A stretch of 38,054 bases of DNA, from assembly GCA_944392425.1 (NCBI GenBank), contig CALXWM010000012.1:1-38054 (forward strand), given 5' to 3'. The notes beneath the pieces were generated by a model. The model was not told where the DNA came from and ran no database searches. It saw only the letters and a list, made by a program, of their open reading frames with translations. Positions 23,121 through 31,372 of this stretch are shown here, piece by piece; position 1 is the stretch's first letter, and the number at the start of each line of letters is the position of its first letter. A program made the position numbers and the translations under genes. Origin of the DNA: an uncultured Clostridia bacterium (GTDB taxonomy: Bacteria > Bacillota > Clostridia > TANB77 > CAG-508).

Positions 23121-24413
23121 TTAAACTTTCTCCTTTGTCAACATAACTATATCATCCATTACCTTTTCACTTGCTTTGTCTAACCAATCCGGGTCATCAC
23201 TTTTGAAACTATGTATATCTATTGGTTTTCCATAATTAAAAGTTACTTTCGTGAAAGGTTTAAAAGTTCCTTGGATACCAACTGGAACTATTTTTACTTT
23301 TGCCTTTTCTGCAAGGAAAACAGCTCCGTTTTTTACTTTCATATGTTTTTCTAAGCCTTTTCTTGTTCCTTCTGGGAATATGCCTAGTACTTCTTTATTT
23401 TTTAATGCTTTCAAGCATAATTTTACTGAATTAATATCTCCACTATCTCTTTTTACAGGAATAATATTAAATAAATGTCCTAGCCATGATAGTACTCCAA
23501 ATCTATATAAATCTGCTTTGGCTATGAATCTTATAGGTTTCTTGTTAAGTAGAATAATTCCTGCTGCATCTAAATAATTTATATGTTTAGAGCAAATAAT
23601 GAAACCTTCATCTTTAGGGAAATTTTCTAATCCCACAACTTTTGGTCTGTATACTATTCTATATAGCAATCCTAAAAAGCCTTTAACAAATCCTCTCATA
23701 AATTTTTTGAAGCCATTTTCTTTTGTCATAACATATGCATTTTCAATTTTTTTAAGTTGTTTTTGCTTCTTTTTAATAATCTTTTCAACTTGTTTTTCTA
23801 CTTGCTTTATATTAAGGTTTGTTGTATCTATATAAAAAGCATCTTCTGCCTTTTTAAGTGCTCCAACTTTGCTAGATTTGTCATTATTATCCCTAAATTC
23901 AATATTTGCTTTAACTTCTTCAAAAGGTATATCAATTCCCTTTTCTTGATTTTGTTTAAATCTTCTTTTTGCTCTTTCTTCAGTTGATGCATCAAGATAA
24001 ATTTTGACCTCTGCATTTGGGAATACGTTTGTTCCAATATCTCTTCCGTCTAAAATCACACTTTTGCCTTCTGACATTCTTCTTTGCAATTCAACCATAC
24101 TAGTTCTTACAATTGGAATATGAGATACTTGTGATACTTGGTTTGTTACATCTTCTTCTCTTATTCTTTTAGAAACATCTTCTCCGTCTAAATAAATTTT
24201 ATCGCCATCAAGTTCTAATTTGATGTCTTTTAAGATTTTTTCTATTTTTTCTATATCTTCGATATCTATTTTTTCATTAAGAAGTTTTAGCGTTACACAT
24301 CTATACATTGCTCCAGTATCTAAATATTGAAATCCAAATTTTTCTGCAACTAATTTTGTAATCGTACCCTTTCCTGTTCCTGAAGGTCCATCAACTGCTA
24401 CTATAAATGACAT
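23121..24413 (-). CDS. cmk: Cytidylate kinase fused to 1-acylglycerol-3-phosphate acyltransferase
   Basis: A 430-residue two-domain protein. Residues 1-215 are cytidylate kinase: P-loop DGPSGTGKGT near residue 8, YLDTGAMYR, SEGKSVILDGRDIG, and VKIYLDASTEERAKRR. Residues about 235-430 are a PlsC-type acyltransferase: HINYLDA (the H-x4-D catalytic motif), then IIPVKRD and FPEGTRKG. A Lys-rich linker (KIIKKKQKQLKKIE) joins them. So CMP phosphorylation and a phosphatidic acid step sit on one chain. In most Firmicutes they are neighbouring genes; the fusion keeps that order (cmk, plsC, then rpsA). The ATG at 24413 has an AAAGGAAA SD. Confidence 0.92.
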   Translation of the reverse strand: MSFIVAVDGPSGTGKGTITKLVAEKFGFQYLDTGAMYRCVTLKLLNEKIDIEDIEKIEKILKDIKLELDGDKIYLDGEDVSKRIREEDVTNQVSQVSHIPIVRTSMVELQRRMSEGKSVILDGRDIGTNVFPNAEVKIYLDASTEERAKRRFKQNQEKGIDIPFEEVKANIEFRDNNDKSSKVGALKKAEDAFYIDTTNLNIKQVEKQVEKIIKKKQKQLKKIENAYVMTKENGFKKFMRGFVKGFLGLLYRIVYRPKVVGLENFPKDEGFIICSKHINYLDAAGIILLNKKPIRFIAKADLYRFGVLSWLGHLFNIIPVKRDSGDINSVKLCLKALKNKEVLGIFPEGTRKGLEKHMKVKNGAVFLAEKAKVKIVPVGIQGTFKPFTKVTFNYGKPIDIHSFKSDDPDWLDKASEKVMDDIVMLTKEKV

Positions 24414-24478
24414 TTTAATTTTTCCTTTCTTTTGATTTTTTATATGTTATAACTCCAGCTTAAGCTAATGTGTTTAAA

Positions 24479-24555
24479 GCTTCAATATACGTTCTGGAGC
24501 TTTTAGTGAACAAAGCCTTGCCACTCTCGAGACTTGCTCGAGGACGCCACAAACC
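24479..24555. repeat. MITE-like palindromic repeat, copy C (half element)
   Basis: The left arm (CAATATACGTTCTGGAGC, from 24483) and part of the interior, including the hairpin CTCGAGACTTGCTCGAG, match copy A closely. The right arm is missing. It ends 4 nt before the stop codon of the P-loop/Asp23 gene. Confidence 0.6.
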
Positions 24556-24559
24556 AAAT

Positions 24560-25402
24560 CTATTTTTCAAACAAATCTGGTAAAGTTAGTTTTTTAGCTA
24601 TAACTTTCATTTCAACCACATTCATAGTTGTTTGTCTTTCTATCTCTCTAATGCATTTTTCTTTGAATTTCTTTAATTCAGTCATCAAATTAAATCCATA
24701 TTTAACTTCTGCTTCTACATATATTAATGGTCCATTTTCTGTTTTATTGACTCTTACTCTTATTATATCAGTGATTGAATCCGTTTTTGAAGCAATATAT
24801 TCTATAATTTGTCTAAACACTGTATCTGAAATTGTATAATTTCCCATATAACTGAATGTAGGTCTAATAATTGACTTTTCTGAAATATATGGTTTTTCTC
24901 CACTTCCTTTTGATTTGAATATTTGAAGTGGGTCCAATAAAAATCCTGAGAAGTCTTTTTTTATTTCAAATGTTGGAACAGGTATAACGTGTTTACCTTC
25001 AGTTGTTCTAACTCTTTTTGCATTATTAATTTCTTCTTCAGTTGCTACATCTGTTATATAAATAGTTTTCTCTATTTGAGGTAATTCGAGATTTTGGGCT
25101 ATTTCTTTTACCATTTTATCCGATGTACCAAGTATTAGAACTGATTTAGGCTTTAATTTATTAAAAGCTTTTATCATTTCTTTTCTTTGCTCTTCATTTT
25201 GAAACAAAGCTCTCTTAATAGTTTCAATTTTTGTTGGAGCTTTTTTTGCTGATGTACCTGCTACTATATCATTATTTCTTACTAAAATTCCGTCATCAAT
25301 AATGTATTTTATATCATATTCGCCAGCTACCATTTGAGCCCTATAACTTTTACCTGTGCCAGAAGGTCCAACAAAAGCATATACTTTTATATCTTTTTTC
25401 AT
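24560..25402 (-). CDS. P-loop ATPase joined to an Asp23/YloU-like domain
   Basis: This 280-residue protein starts KVYAFVGPSGTGKSYRAQMV: a Walker A (GPSGTGKS) near residues 9-16. It continues as a small nucleotide-binding domain to about residue 165, with VLILGTSDKMV as another nucleotide-binding strand. The C-terminal 110 residues read TFSYMGNYTISDTVFRQIIE, then IIRVRVN, GPLIYVEAEVKYG and NVVEMKVIAKKL, the strand-helix pattern of Asp23/YloU (alkaline shock protein) domains. Function unknown; an ATP-dependent envelope stress partner is an inference. The ATG at 25402 has an AAGGAAG SD; the open frame further up to 25504 reads through repeat copy D and is not real protein. Confidence 0.7.
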   Translation of the reverse strand: MKKDIKVYAFVGPSGTGKSYRAQMVAGEYDIKYIIDDGILVRNNDIVAGTSAKKAPTKIETIKRALFQNEEQRKEMIKAFNKLKPKSVLILGTSDKMVKEIAQNLELPQIEKTIYITDVATEEEINNAKRVRTTEGKHVIPVPTFEIKKDFSGFLLDPLQIFKSKGSGEKPYISEKSIIRPTFSYMGNYTISDTVFRQIIEYIASKTDSITDIIRVRVNKTENGPLIYVEAEVKYGFNLMTELKKFKEKCIREIERQTTMNVVEMKVIAKKLTLPDLFEK

Positions 25403-25421
25403 ATAACTTCCTTTTCTACTT

Positions 25422-25550
25422 AATGCTACAATATACATTCCTCCGCATTTGCTTCGAGGTTTCGCTATTTGCGAAAACTCTCGCACGCTGCCACTCCGCT
25501 CCAAAGTCGTCTGCGTTCGCTAAAAGCTCCGAAACATATATTGTAGCATT
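25422..25550. repeat. MITE-like palindromic repeat, copy D (reverse orientation)
   Basis: A 129-bp element with perfect 14-bp ends AATGCTACAATATA / TATATTGTAGCATT. The interior on the minus strand shares AGCGAACGCAGACGACTT, GGAGTGGCAGCGTGCGAG and CGCAAATAGCG-type blocks with copy B. It forms most of the leader of the P-loop/Asp23 gene, right upstream of its SD. Confidence 0.75.
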
Positions 25551-25595
25551 TAAATAAATATAGTCTGTAAATTGTAAAATGTGTAATTTAATTCA

Positions 25596-27134
25596 CTAAT
25601 TATTTTTTTCAATCAAACTTATGTCATATTTATATGTTTTGTACTCTGTATCAAAATATTTTTCATCTTTTACTTCTACTTTATCTTCTCCAAATTCTTG
25701 TACTACTCTCTCAATGAATCCAGAGTTATCTGATATAACCCAAATTCTACCTGAATAATTTTGTAAAGAATCTAAATTATGAATTGTATTTCCAAATGCT
25801 TTGTAAGCTTCATCAACATTCCAGTTTTCTACATCCCAGAAATATAATTCGTTATCTTGAAAATGCTGAGATATTACAAATCCACTGCCTCTATTATCTA
25901 TTAAAAATATGTCGCCTTCTTCTATGTTTTCTTCTACAAATTGAATTGGCTCACTATTGCTTTTATCATAGTTAATGTTTATCAGTCTAATATTTGCCAT
26001 ACAAGATGTTACAACTATAAGAGTACAAATAACAAATACCATAATATTATTCTTATCCATAGCCATTAAATAGCTAAATGCAAATAATAAAATACCTGTA
26101 ATTGTCAAGAAATATCTAGCATAAAGAATAGGTGTAACTATAATAGATAAAATTCCTACTAGCACTATAACTAGCAAATATGTAATTAAAGCTAATTTTG
26201 CTGGTTTTGCATCCTTCCAATTTTTAATAAGTAGAAAAATAATGTATACAAACAATATTGCTGAAAATACATAAGAAAAATTTCTTACGACATATACAGC
26301 ATCCAAGTTTCCAGTAAATTGGAATTCGAATATTTGCAAAAAGTCTGGTTTACCAATCCAAAATCCGCTCTTGCTACTTCCTACTGTAAGTGATACCAAA
26401 GTTCCAAGCCATGGAAGGTATAACACAATTTGCACAATTGCTGATATTATACTTCTTTTTAAGTTTCCACTATATTTTTTATATTTTACTTCATAATTTC
26501 TTTGTTTAATATTCATTACTAAAAAATAAACAAATAATGAAATATTAAGTACAGCAGCTACTGCTAAAGCATAATAATGTGTATATGCTGATAGCAAACT
26601 GAAAATTGAAAAAATAATCCAATTTTTATTACTTACTCCGCTTTTGTATATTCTATAAGCATAAATAGCCATAATCGTTACAAAAAGCATTGCCATAGTA
26701 TACATTCTAATTTCACCACTATATGCTAATACAACTGGCATAAATAGTATTAGAAAAGAAAATATTATTCCTACTTTTTCTCCAAAATCTTTTCTAATGT
26801 GTGTATATCCTAATATAGACAAAATTATTACGCAAGCTGTTGAAACAAGTCTAAAACTTAATATACTATTTTCAGTAAGCATTCCTACAAAATGTAGTAT
26901 TATGTAATATAATACTGGATGCACGTCATTACTTCCTATTGACCAAATTTCAGGTACACTATGACTTGCAATTCCAACTGAATAACTTTCGTCAAGCCAT
27001 ATTGATGTATGGAAATTTGAAAGTAAAACAAATATAGATCCTAGCACAATTAAAGCTATATGTAGATATTTTAGTATATTTCTTTTTTTAACAACTATCA
27101 TATATTTTTTATTTTCTCTCTTATTTTCTTTCAT
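25596..27134 (-). CDS. Membrane glycosyltransferase, GT39/PMT-like (GT-C fold)
   Basis: This 512-residue protein has an N-terminal span (LHIALIVLGSIFVLLSNF), then the acidic loop WLDESYSVGIASHS, the likely catalytic site of polyprenyl-phosphate-dependent GT-C enzymes of the ArnT/PMT type. NDVHPVLYYIILHFVGML follows, then about ten more membrane segments and an extracytoplasmic C-terminal domain of about 110 residues. It would transfer sugar from a lipid carrier to a protein or glycan outside the cell. The ATG at 27134 is 9 nt after GAGG; the ATG at 27143 directly abuts that SD. It follows the GT2 gene. Confidence 0.8.
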   Translation of the reverse strand: MKENKRENKKYMIVVKKRNILKYLHIALIVLGSIFVLLSNFHTSIWLDESYSVGIASHSVPEIWSIGSNDVHPVLYYIILHFVGMLTENSILSFRLVSTACVIILSILGYTHIRKDFGEKVGIIFSFLILFMPVVLAYSGEIRMYTMAMLFVTIMAIYAYRIYKSGVSNKNWIIFSIFSLLSAYTHYYALAVAAVLNISLFVYFLVMNIKQRNYEVKYKKYSGNLKRSIISAIVQIVLYLPWLGTLVSLTVGSSKSGFWIGKPDFLQIFEFQFTGNLDAVYVVRNFSYVFSAILFVYIIFLLIKNWKDAKPAKLALITYLLVIVLVGILSIIVTPILYARYFLTITGILLFAFSYLMAMDKNNIMVFVICTLIVVTSCMANIRLININYDKSNSEPIQFVEENIEEGDIFLIDNRGSGFVISQHFQDNELYFWDVENWNVDEAYKAFGNTIHNLDSLQNYSGRIWVISDNSGFIERVVQEFGEDKVEVKDEKYFDTEYKTYKYDISLIEKNN

Positions 27135-27203
27135 TTTAAACATCCTCGCAACTTAAATTGCTATCTAAAAATTTTATTTGTGCAATGTAAAAACATTAGC
27201 TAA

Positions 27204-28454
27204 CTAACTTTGACCAATCTTCTTATCTTCAATCTTAACATTTCTAACATGCTCAATTTTTTCCCATGTTGTATCTCTTTTAAATAAACATTTGAAATTG
27301 ATAAGAAGCCATGAGCCTAGGAATATTGGGTACATAAGTAATCCCTTCCACATCTTTTTAATTGGCTTTTTGTCAATAATCATAATTATAAGAGCTGTTA
27401 GTATTGGTAAGAAAAATGTTGGCACTACATATCTAACGATATTCATTATAAAGTCTGGCGTTGTCATTCCGTTAAATAAATAACTGATTGCATTTAAAAC
27501 TAATAGCAATATTGTTATTACGAACATTGGTATACTGCCAAGCATATATAAAAGTCCATCAAAGTTCATAAGTGTTTTGTTGGTTGATGCGGCTTTTGCA
27601 AGTGGCTTAGTATATTCAAATAAGCATTGAATATGTCCTATTGTCCATCTAGACCTTTGTGACCATGATGGTTTGAACTTAACTGGTTGTTCATCATATA
27701 CAATAGCATCAGTTGCCCAGCCTAATTTTTTACCTTGTATTATTCTTTTTAATGAGAATTCTATATCTTCAGTAAGTGTGTTTGTATTCCATCCTGTTGG
27801 TCTAATTGCATCAAATTTAACCATAAATCCAGTACCATTTATTAATGGTGATAATCCTGCATTATATCTTGCTAAATGGTAAAATCTATTCATTGTCCAA
27901 TAAAAAATTGCATAACCAGATGCTATCCAGCTATCTGTTGGATTTTTGATATCTCTGTATCCTTGGACAACTTCTTCACCTTGGCATAAATGTTTATTCA
28001 TTGCAGAAATAAAGTTTTCATCAACAATATTATCTGCATCAAAAACGCAAAAAGCATCATAATCCATATTAGGGTCAGCCAAAAGTGTATTTAAAAATAA
28101 TCTTAGTGCATCTCCCTTAGTTCTTTTTGCTGGGTCTTCTTCATGTCTTTCGAAGATTTTTACTCCATAACTTTCAGCAACTTCTTTCGTTCTGTCTGTA
28201 CAGTTATCTGCAATAACACAAATATCATATTTGTTTTTTGGATAATTTTGTTTTTTCAAACTCTCAATTAAATTTCCAACAACTGCTTCTTCATTATGTG
28301 CTGGAATTATTGCCAAAAATTTATGATTTTTATTTACTATTAATGGTTTTTCTTTTAAAGTAATAAGTGAGCATACACTTATAATTAATTGATATATCCA
28401 GTATATCGTTATTATCCATATTAATGCTTGTTGTATAAAGTATAAAAATTGCAT
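27204..28454 (-). CDS. Processive family 2 glycosyltransferase
   Basis: This 416-residue membrane glycosyltransferase has an N-terminal span, then a GT2 domain: LAIIPAHNEEAVVGNLIESL, VIADNCTDRT, VFDADNIV (DxD), TLTEDIEFSLK (third Asp) and QRSRW, the (Q/R)xxRW motif of processive enzymes such as cellulose and hyaluronan synthases. Three or more C-terminal spans follow. It probably polymerises or extends a lipid-linked glycan, or makes the lipid-linked sugar for the GT-C enzyme downstream. Its own promoter precedes it and AGGAGG is the SD. Confidence 0.88.
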   Translation of the reverse strand: MQFLYFIQQALIWIITIYWIYQLIISVCSLITLKEKPLIVNKNHKFLAIIPAHNEEAVVGNLIESLKKQNYPKNKYDICVIADNCTDRTKEVAESYGVKIFERHEEDPAKRTKGDALRLFLNTLLADPNMDYDAFCVFDADNIVDENFISAMNKHLCQGEEVVQGYRDIKNPTDSWIASGYAIFYWTMNRFYHLARYNAGLSPLINGTGFMVKFDAIRPTGWNTNTLTEDIEFSLKRIIQGKKLGWATDAIVYDEQPVKFKPSWSQRSRWTIGHIQCLFEYTKPLAKAASTNKTLMNFDGLLYMLGSIPMFVITILLLVLNAISYLFNGMTTPDFIMNIVRYVVPTFFLPILTALIIMIIDKKPIKKMWKGLLMYPIFLGSWLLINFKCLFKRDTTWEKIEHVRNVKIEDKKIGQS

Positions 28455-28555
28455 TTAATACTTCCTCCTATTATTCCTTCAAAGCATAATTAAAGTTTGT
28501 TTATCCGCATGTTTTGTTTGTTGTTTAGTTTTTTTAATAAAAACTCTCCTTTTAT

Positions 28556-28584
28556 ATTATACTACATAAAGTTTTGTTTTACAA
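28556..28584 (-). promoter_or_regulatory. Promoter of the GT2 / GT39 operon
   Basis: Minus strand TTGTAA (28579-28584), 17-nt spacer, TATAAT (28556-28561), giving a leader of about 95 nt before the GT2 ATG. Confidence 0.7.
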
Positions 28585-28608
28585 TAATTTTAAAAGAGAT
28601 TTTACAAT

Positions 28609-28652
28609 GGGGACGGTCCTTTTTGTAAAATATTTTACGTTTAGGTCTGTCC
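28609..28652. repeat. Short GGGGACGG-type palindrome
   Basis: A 44-bp near-perfect palindrome with ends GGGGACGGTCCTTTTTGTAA and TTACGTTTAGGTCTGTCC around TATTTTA-type centre. The ends match those of the outer repeat at 108-357 and of 15499-15540. It is of the type associated with REP/IS200-like transposable palindromes. Confidence 0.6.
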
Positions 28653-28756
28653 AAAAAGTAAGAAAAGTGGCTTCGCCACATGCCACGAGCTTTGCTCGGT
28701 CTGCCTAAGGTAACTTTATCTTGAAATATAGGCAAAATCTTCGATTTTTCCTATAT

Positions 28757-28799
28757 TATAAAAAACCCGCTTTGAGGATATACTCCAAAAGCAGGTTCG
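28757..28799 (-). terminator. Terminator of pnp
   Basis: Minus strand: AACCTGCTTT, a loop containing GGAGTATATCC, AAAGCGGGTT, then TTTTAT. The stop codon of pnp is at 28803. Confidence 0.8.
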
Positions 28800-28802
28800 T
28801 TT

Positions 28803-30914
28803 TTATTCTTCGTGATGTTCTAAATCTCTCATATTTAATGATATTTTGCCTTGGTTATCTATTTCAGTAACTTTGGCTTTTATTTCATCTCCTACGCTAA
28901 GAACATCTTCTACTTTATTAATATGTTTGCTAGAAATTTTAGATATGTGAAGTAATCCTTCTTTTCCTCCGCCTAAGTCTACAAATGCTCCAAATGGTGC
29001 TATTCTTGTTACTACACCATCGTAAACTTTTCCAACTTCTAAAACTCTTATAATATCTTCTATCATTTTTAACGCTTTGTTTGCATTATCTGCATCGTTT
29101 GAGTAAATTGCTACATGGCCATCTTCTTCAATGTCTATTTTTACACCTGTTGCATCTATTATTTTGTTAATTGTCTTTCCGCCAGCACCTATTACATCTT
29201 TTATTTTATCGACTGGAATAACTGTTGCAACAATTTTTGGTGCGTATTTTGAAAGTTCTTTTCTAGGTTCTGGAATTGCTTTTAATATAACTTCGTCTAT
29301 AATATAATCTCTAGCAATTTTTGTTCTTTCAAATGCTTTTTCAATTATATCATATGTTAGACCATCTATTTTTATATCAACTTGAATAGCTGTAATTCCA
29401 TCTTTTGTACCGCCAACTTTGAAGTCCATATCTCCAAAGAAGTCTTCAATATCTTGAATATCTGTAAGTACAATATAATTATCTGGATTTTCTGGGTCAG
29501 TTATTAATCCTGAAGAAATTCCTGCTACTGGCTTTTTAATTGGAACACCCGCGTCCATAAGTGCCAAGGTGCTTCCGCAAATACTTGCTTGTGAAGTTGA
29601 ACCGTTTGATTCAAGAACTTCTGATACAACTCTTATTGTATATGGGAATTCATCAATACTTGGAATTACTGGAACTAATGCTTTTTCTGCTAAAGCTCCA
29701 TGTCCTACTTCTCTTCTACCAGGCCCCTTTGATGGTTTTGCTTCTCCAACGCTATATCCTGGGAAATTATATTGGTGCATATATCTTTTACTTGTCTCTG
29801 TATCTAGTCCATCAAGTAATTGTTCATCTTCTTTTGTTCCAAGTGTAACTACTGATAAGACTTGAGTTTGTCCTCTTGAGAAAAGTGCACTACCATGTGT
29901 TCTTGGAAGAAGTCCTACTTCTGCACTAAGTGGTCTTATTTCATCGATTCTTCTGCCATCTGGTCTTTTATTTTCTTTTAATATCATTTTTCTAACACAA
30001 GCTTTTTCTAAGTCATGAACTGATGTTGCTATATCAAATGCGTATTCCTCTTCTGCGTCTTCTCCATACATTTCAATTGCTAAATTTTTGATTTCTTCAG
30101 CAATTTTGTCAACATTGTCATTTCTTATTTCTTTATTTTGCTCTTGTACACCCTCATACATAGCTTGTTCAAATTTATCGCAAACTGCTTTGTAGAATTC
30201 AGGTGTAACAGAAAATGATTGATATTCGAATTTTGGCTTGCCGATTTCATCTTTTATGTTTTTAATAAACCCACAAAGTTTTTTGATTTCTACATGAGCT
30301 TTTTTAATTGCTTCAAGCATAATATCATTTGGTATTTCATCAGCTCCTGCTTCAATCATTGTGATTTTTTCTTCAGTTCCAGCAACTGTTAATCTTAATC
30401 TATTATTTTTTCTTTGTTCTTCTGTTGGATTTATGATTATTTCATTATTTACATATCCAACTTGAACTGCTGCTGTTGGTCCAGCCCATGGAATATCTGA
30501 TATTGAAAGAGCTGCTGATGTACCAATATTTGCGCATACTTCTGGGCTACAATCTTGGTCCATTGAAAGCACTGTATTAACTACACATACATCATTTCTA
30601 AAATCATGTGGAAATAATGGTCTTATTGGTCTATCAATTGCTCTTGATATTAATATTGCTTTATCTGCTGGCTTTCCTTCTCTCCTATTGAAGCTTCCAG
30701 GAATTCTTCCTACTGCATAAAGTTTTTCTTCATAGTCTACTGATAATGGGAAAAAGTCTACCCCATCTCTAGGTTCTTTTGATGCTGTAACATTTGTCAT
30801 TACAACTGTGTCTCCATATCTAACTGTGACACTTCCATTTGCTTGATTAGCAAATTTGCCTGTTTCAATTGTTAGCTTTCTTCCTGCTAACTCTGTCTCA
30901 TATACTTTAAACAT
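28803..30914 (-). CDS. pnp: Polynucleotide phosphorylase
   Basis: A 703-residue 3'-5' exoribonuclease that uses phosphate, also able to add tails. The two RNase PH cores are at about residues 1-225 and 310-540 (NKRPDGRRIDEIRPLSAEVG, FSRGQTQVLSV, MDAGVP). The KH domain near 555-610 shows VIGAGGKTINKI, and the C-terminal S1 domain near 620-690 shows GVVTRIAPFGAFVDLGGGKEG. AGGAGG is the SD. It follows rpsO, the near-universal order, with a strong stem-loop between the two genes. Confidence 0.97.
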   Translation of the reverse strand: MFKVYETELAGRKLTIETGKFANQANGSVTVRYGDTVVMTNVTASKEPRDGVDFFPLSVDYEEKLYAVGRIPGSFNRREGKPADKAILISRAIDRPIRPLFPHDFRNDVCVVNTVLSMDQDCSPEVCANIGTSAALSISDIPWAGPTAAVQVGYVNNEIIINPTEEQRKNNRLRLTVAGTEEKITMIEAGADEIPNDIMLEAIKKAHVEIKKLCGFIKNIKDEIGKPKFEYQSFSVTPEFYKAVCDKFEQAMYEGVQEQNKEIRNDNVDKIAEEIKNLAIEMYGEDAEEEYAFDIATSVHDLEKACVRKMILKENKRPDGRRIDEIRPLSAEVGLLPRTHGSALFSRGQTQVLSVVTLGTKEDEQLLDGLDTETSKRYMHQYNFPGYSVGEAKPSKGPGRREVGHGALAEKALVPVIPSIDEFPYTIRVVSEVLESNGSTSQASICGSTLALMDAGVPIKKPVAGISSGLITDPENPDNYIVLTDIQDIEDFFGDMDFKVGGTKDGITAIQVDIKIDGLTYDIIEKAFERTKIARDYIIDEVILKAIPEPRKELSKYAPKIVATVIPVDKIKDVIGAGGKTINKIIDATGVKIDIEEDGHVAIYSNDADNANKALKMIEDIIRVLEVGKVYDGVVTRIAPFGAFVDLGGGKEGLLHISKISSKHINKVEDVLSVGDEIKAKVTEIDNQGKISLNMRDLEHHEE

Positions 30915-30935
30915 AAAACCTCCTAAGCGTTAATA

Positions 30936-30971
30936 AGCAGGCGTAGCACAATAAGTAGCAAAACGCCTGCT
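30936..30971 (-). promoter_or_regulatory. rpsO-pnp intergenic stem-loop
   Basis: Perfect 9-bp arms, AGCAGGCGT / ACGCCTGCT, around an 18-nt loop. It stands just after the rpsO stop and 20 nt before the pnp ATG. In E. coli the same place holds the RNase III-processed hairpin by which PNPase controls its own synthesis; this may be a functional equivalent. No T run, so it is not a strong terminator. Confidence 0.6.
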
Positions 30972-30979
30972 CTTAAATA

Positions 30980-31243
30980 TTATTTTCTTAGTCCAAGTTT
31001 TGATACAATATCTCTATATCTTTGAACATCTTTTTTTGCTAAGTAGTTAAGTAAATTTCTTCTACTTCCTACCATTTTTAAAAGTCCTCTTCTTGAATGG
31101 TTATCTTTTTGATGAACTTTTAAATGTTCTGTTAAATCATTAATTCTTTCTGTTAAAAGAGCTATTTGAACTTCTGGAGAACCAGTGTCTTTTTCATCTC
31201 TTCTATAAGTTTTAATGATTTCTTCTTTTCTTTCCTTTGTCAT
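30980..31243 (-). CDS. rpsO: 30S ribosomal protein S15
   Basis: This 87-residue primary 16S rRNA-binding protein has the standard motifs: [37 protein letters not shown], and HKDxxSRRGL-type sequence in [19 protein letters not shown]. The end [20 protein letters not shown] matches the family. The SD is GGAGGTG. It has a strong promoter and a structured leader, and is followed by pnp. Confidence 0.97.
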   Translation of the reverse strand: MTKERKEEIIKTYRRDEKDTGSPEVQIALLTERINDLTEHLKVHQKDNHSRRGLLKMVGSRRNLLNYLAKKDVQRYRDIVSKLGLRK

Positions 31244-31268
31244 AATTACACCTCCTGTATTTTTTATG

Positions 31269-31314
31269 CTTAAACTGAGCTAAAGTGGTGTGTTATCCTT
31301 AAGCTAAGTTAAAG
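31269..31314 (-). promoter_or_regulatory. rpsO leader: paired 17-nt repeats (hairpin)
   Basis: CTTAAACTGAGCTAAAG (31269-31285) and CTTAAGCTAAGTTAAAG (31298-31314) are imperfect direct repeats that are themselves near-palindromic, so they can also pair as a 17-bp stem with three mismatches. They lie between the expected start of transcription (about 31317) and the SD, a suitable place for S15 self-regulation. Confidence 0.5.
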
Positions 31315-31323
31315 TCCTTTATT

Positions 31324-31352
31324 ATAATAACATATATTGTGTGAAATTGCAA
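31324..31352 (-). promoter_or_regulatory. Promoter of rpsO-pnp
   Basis: Minus strand TTGCAA (31347-31352), 17-nt spacer, TATTAT (31324-31329). Repeat copy E ends just upstream of the -35 region. Confidence 0.65.
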
Positions 31353-31372
31353 GTAGTTTTTCGGCAAATTGG

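Larger units (their letters stand above)
28455..28802. other. Gene-free stretch between GT2 and pnp
   Basis: 348 nt without a convincing gene. From the GT2 side it holds the GT2 leader and promoter (28556-28584), a GGGGACGG-type palindrome (28609-28652), a hairpin pair GTGGC-TTC-GCCAC and CGAG-CTTTG-CTCG near 28670-28700, a TATAGG...CCTATA palindrome near 28720-28755, and the pnp terminator. Confidence 0.7.

Noticed and set aside
25403..25504. N-terminal extension of the P-loop/Asp23 protein by 34 residues
   Set aside because: The extra codons are the GC-rich interior of repeat copy D, and a proper SD stands before the ATG at 25402.
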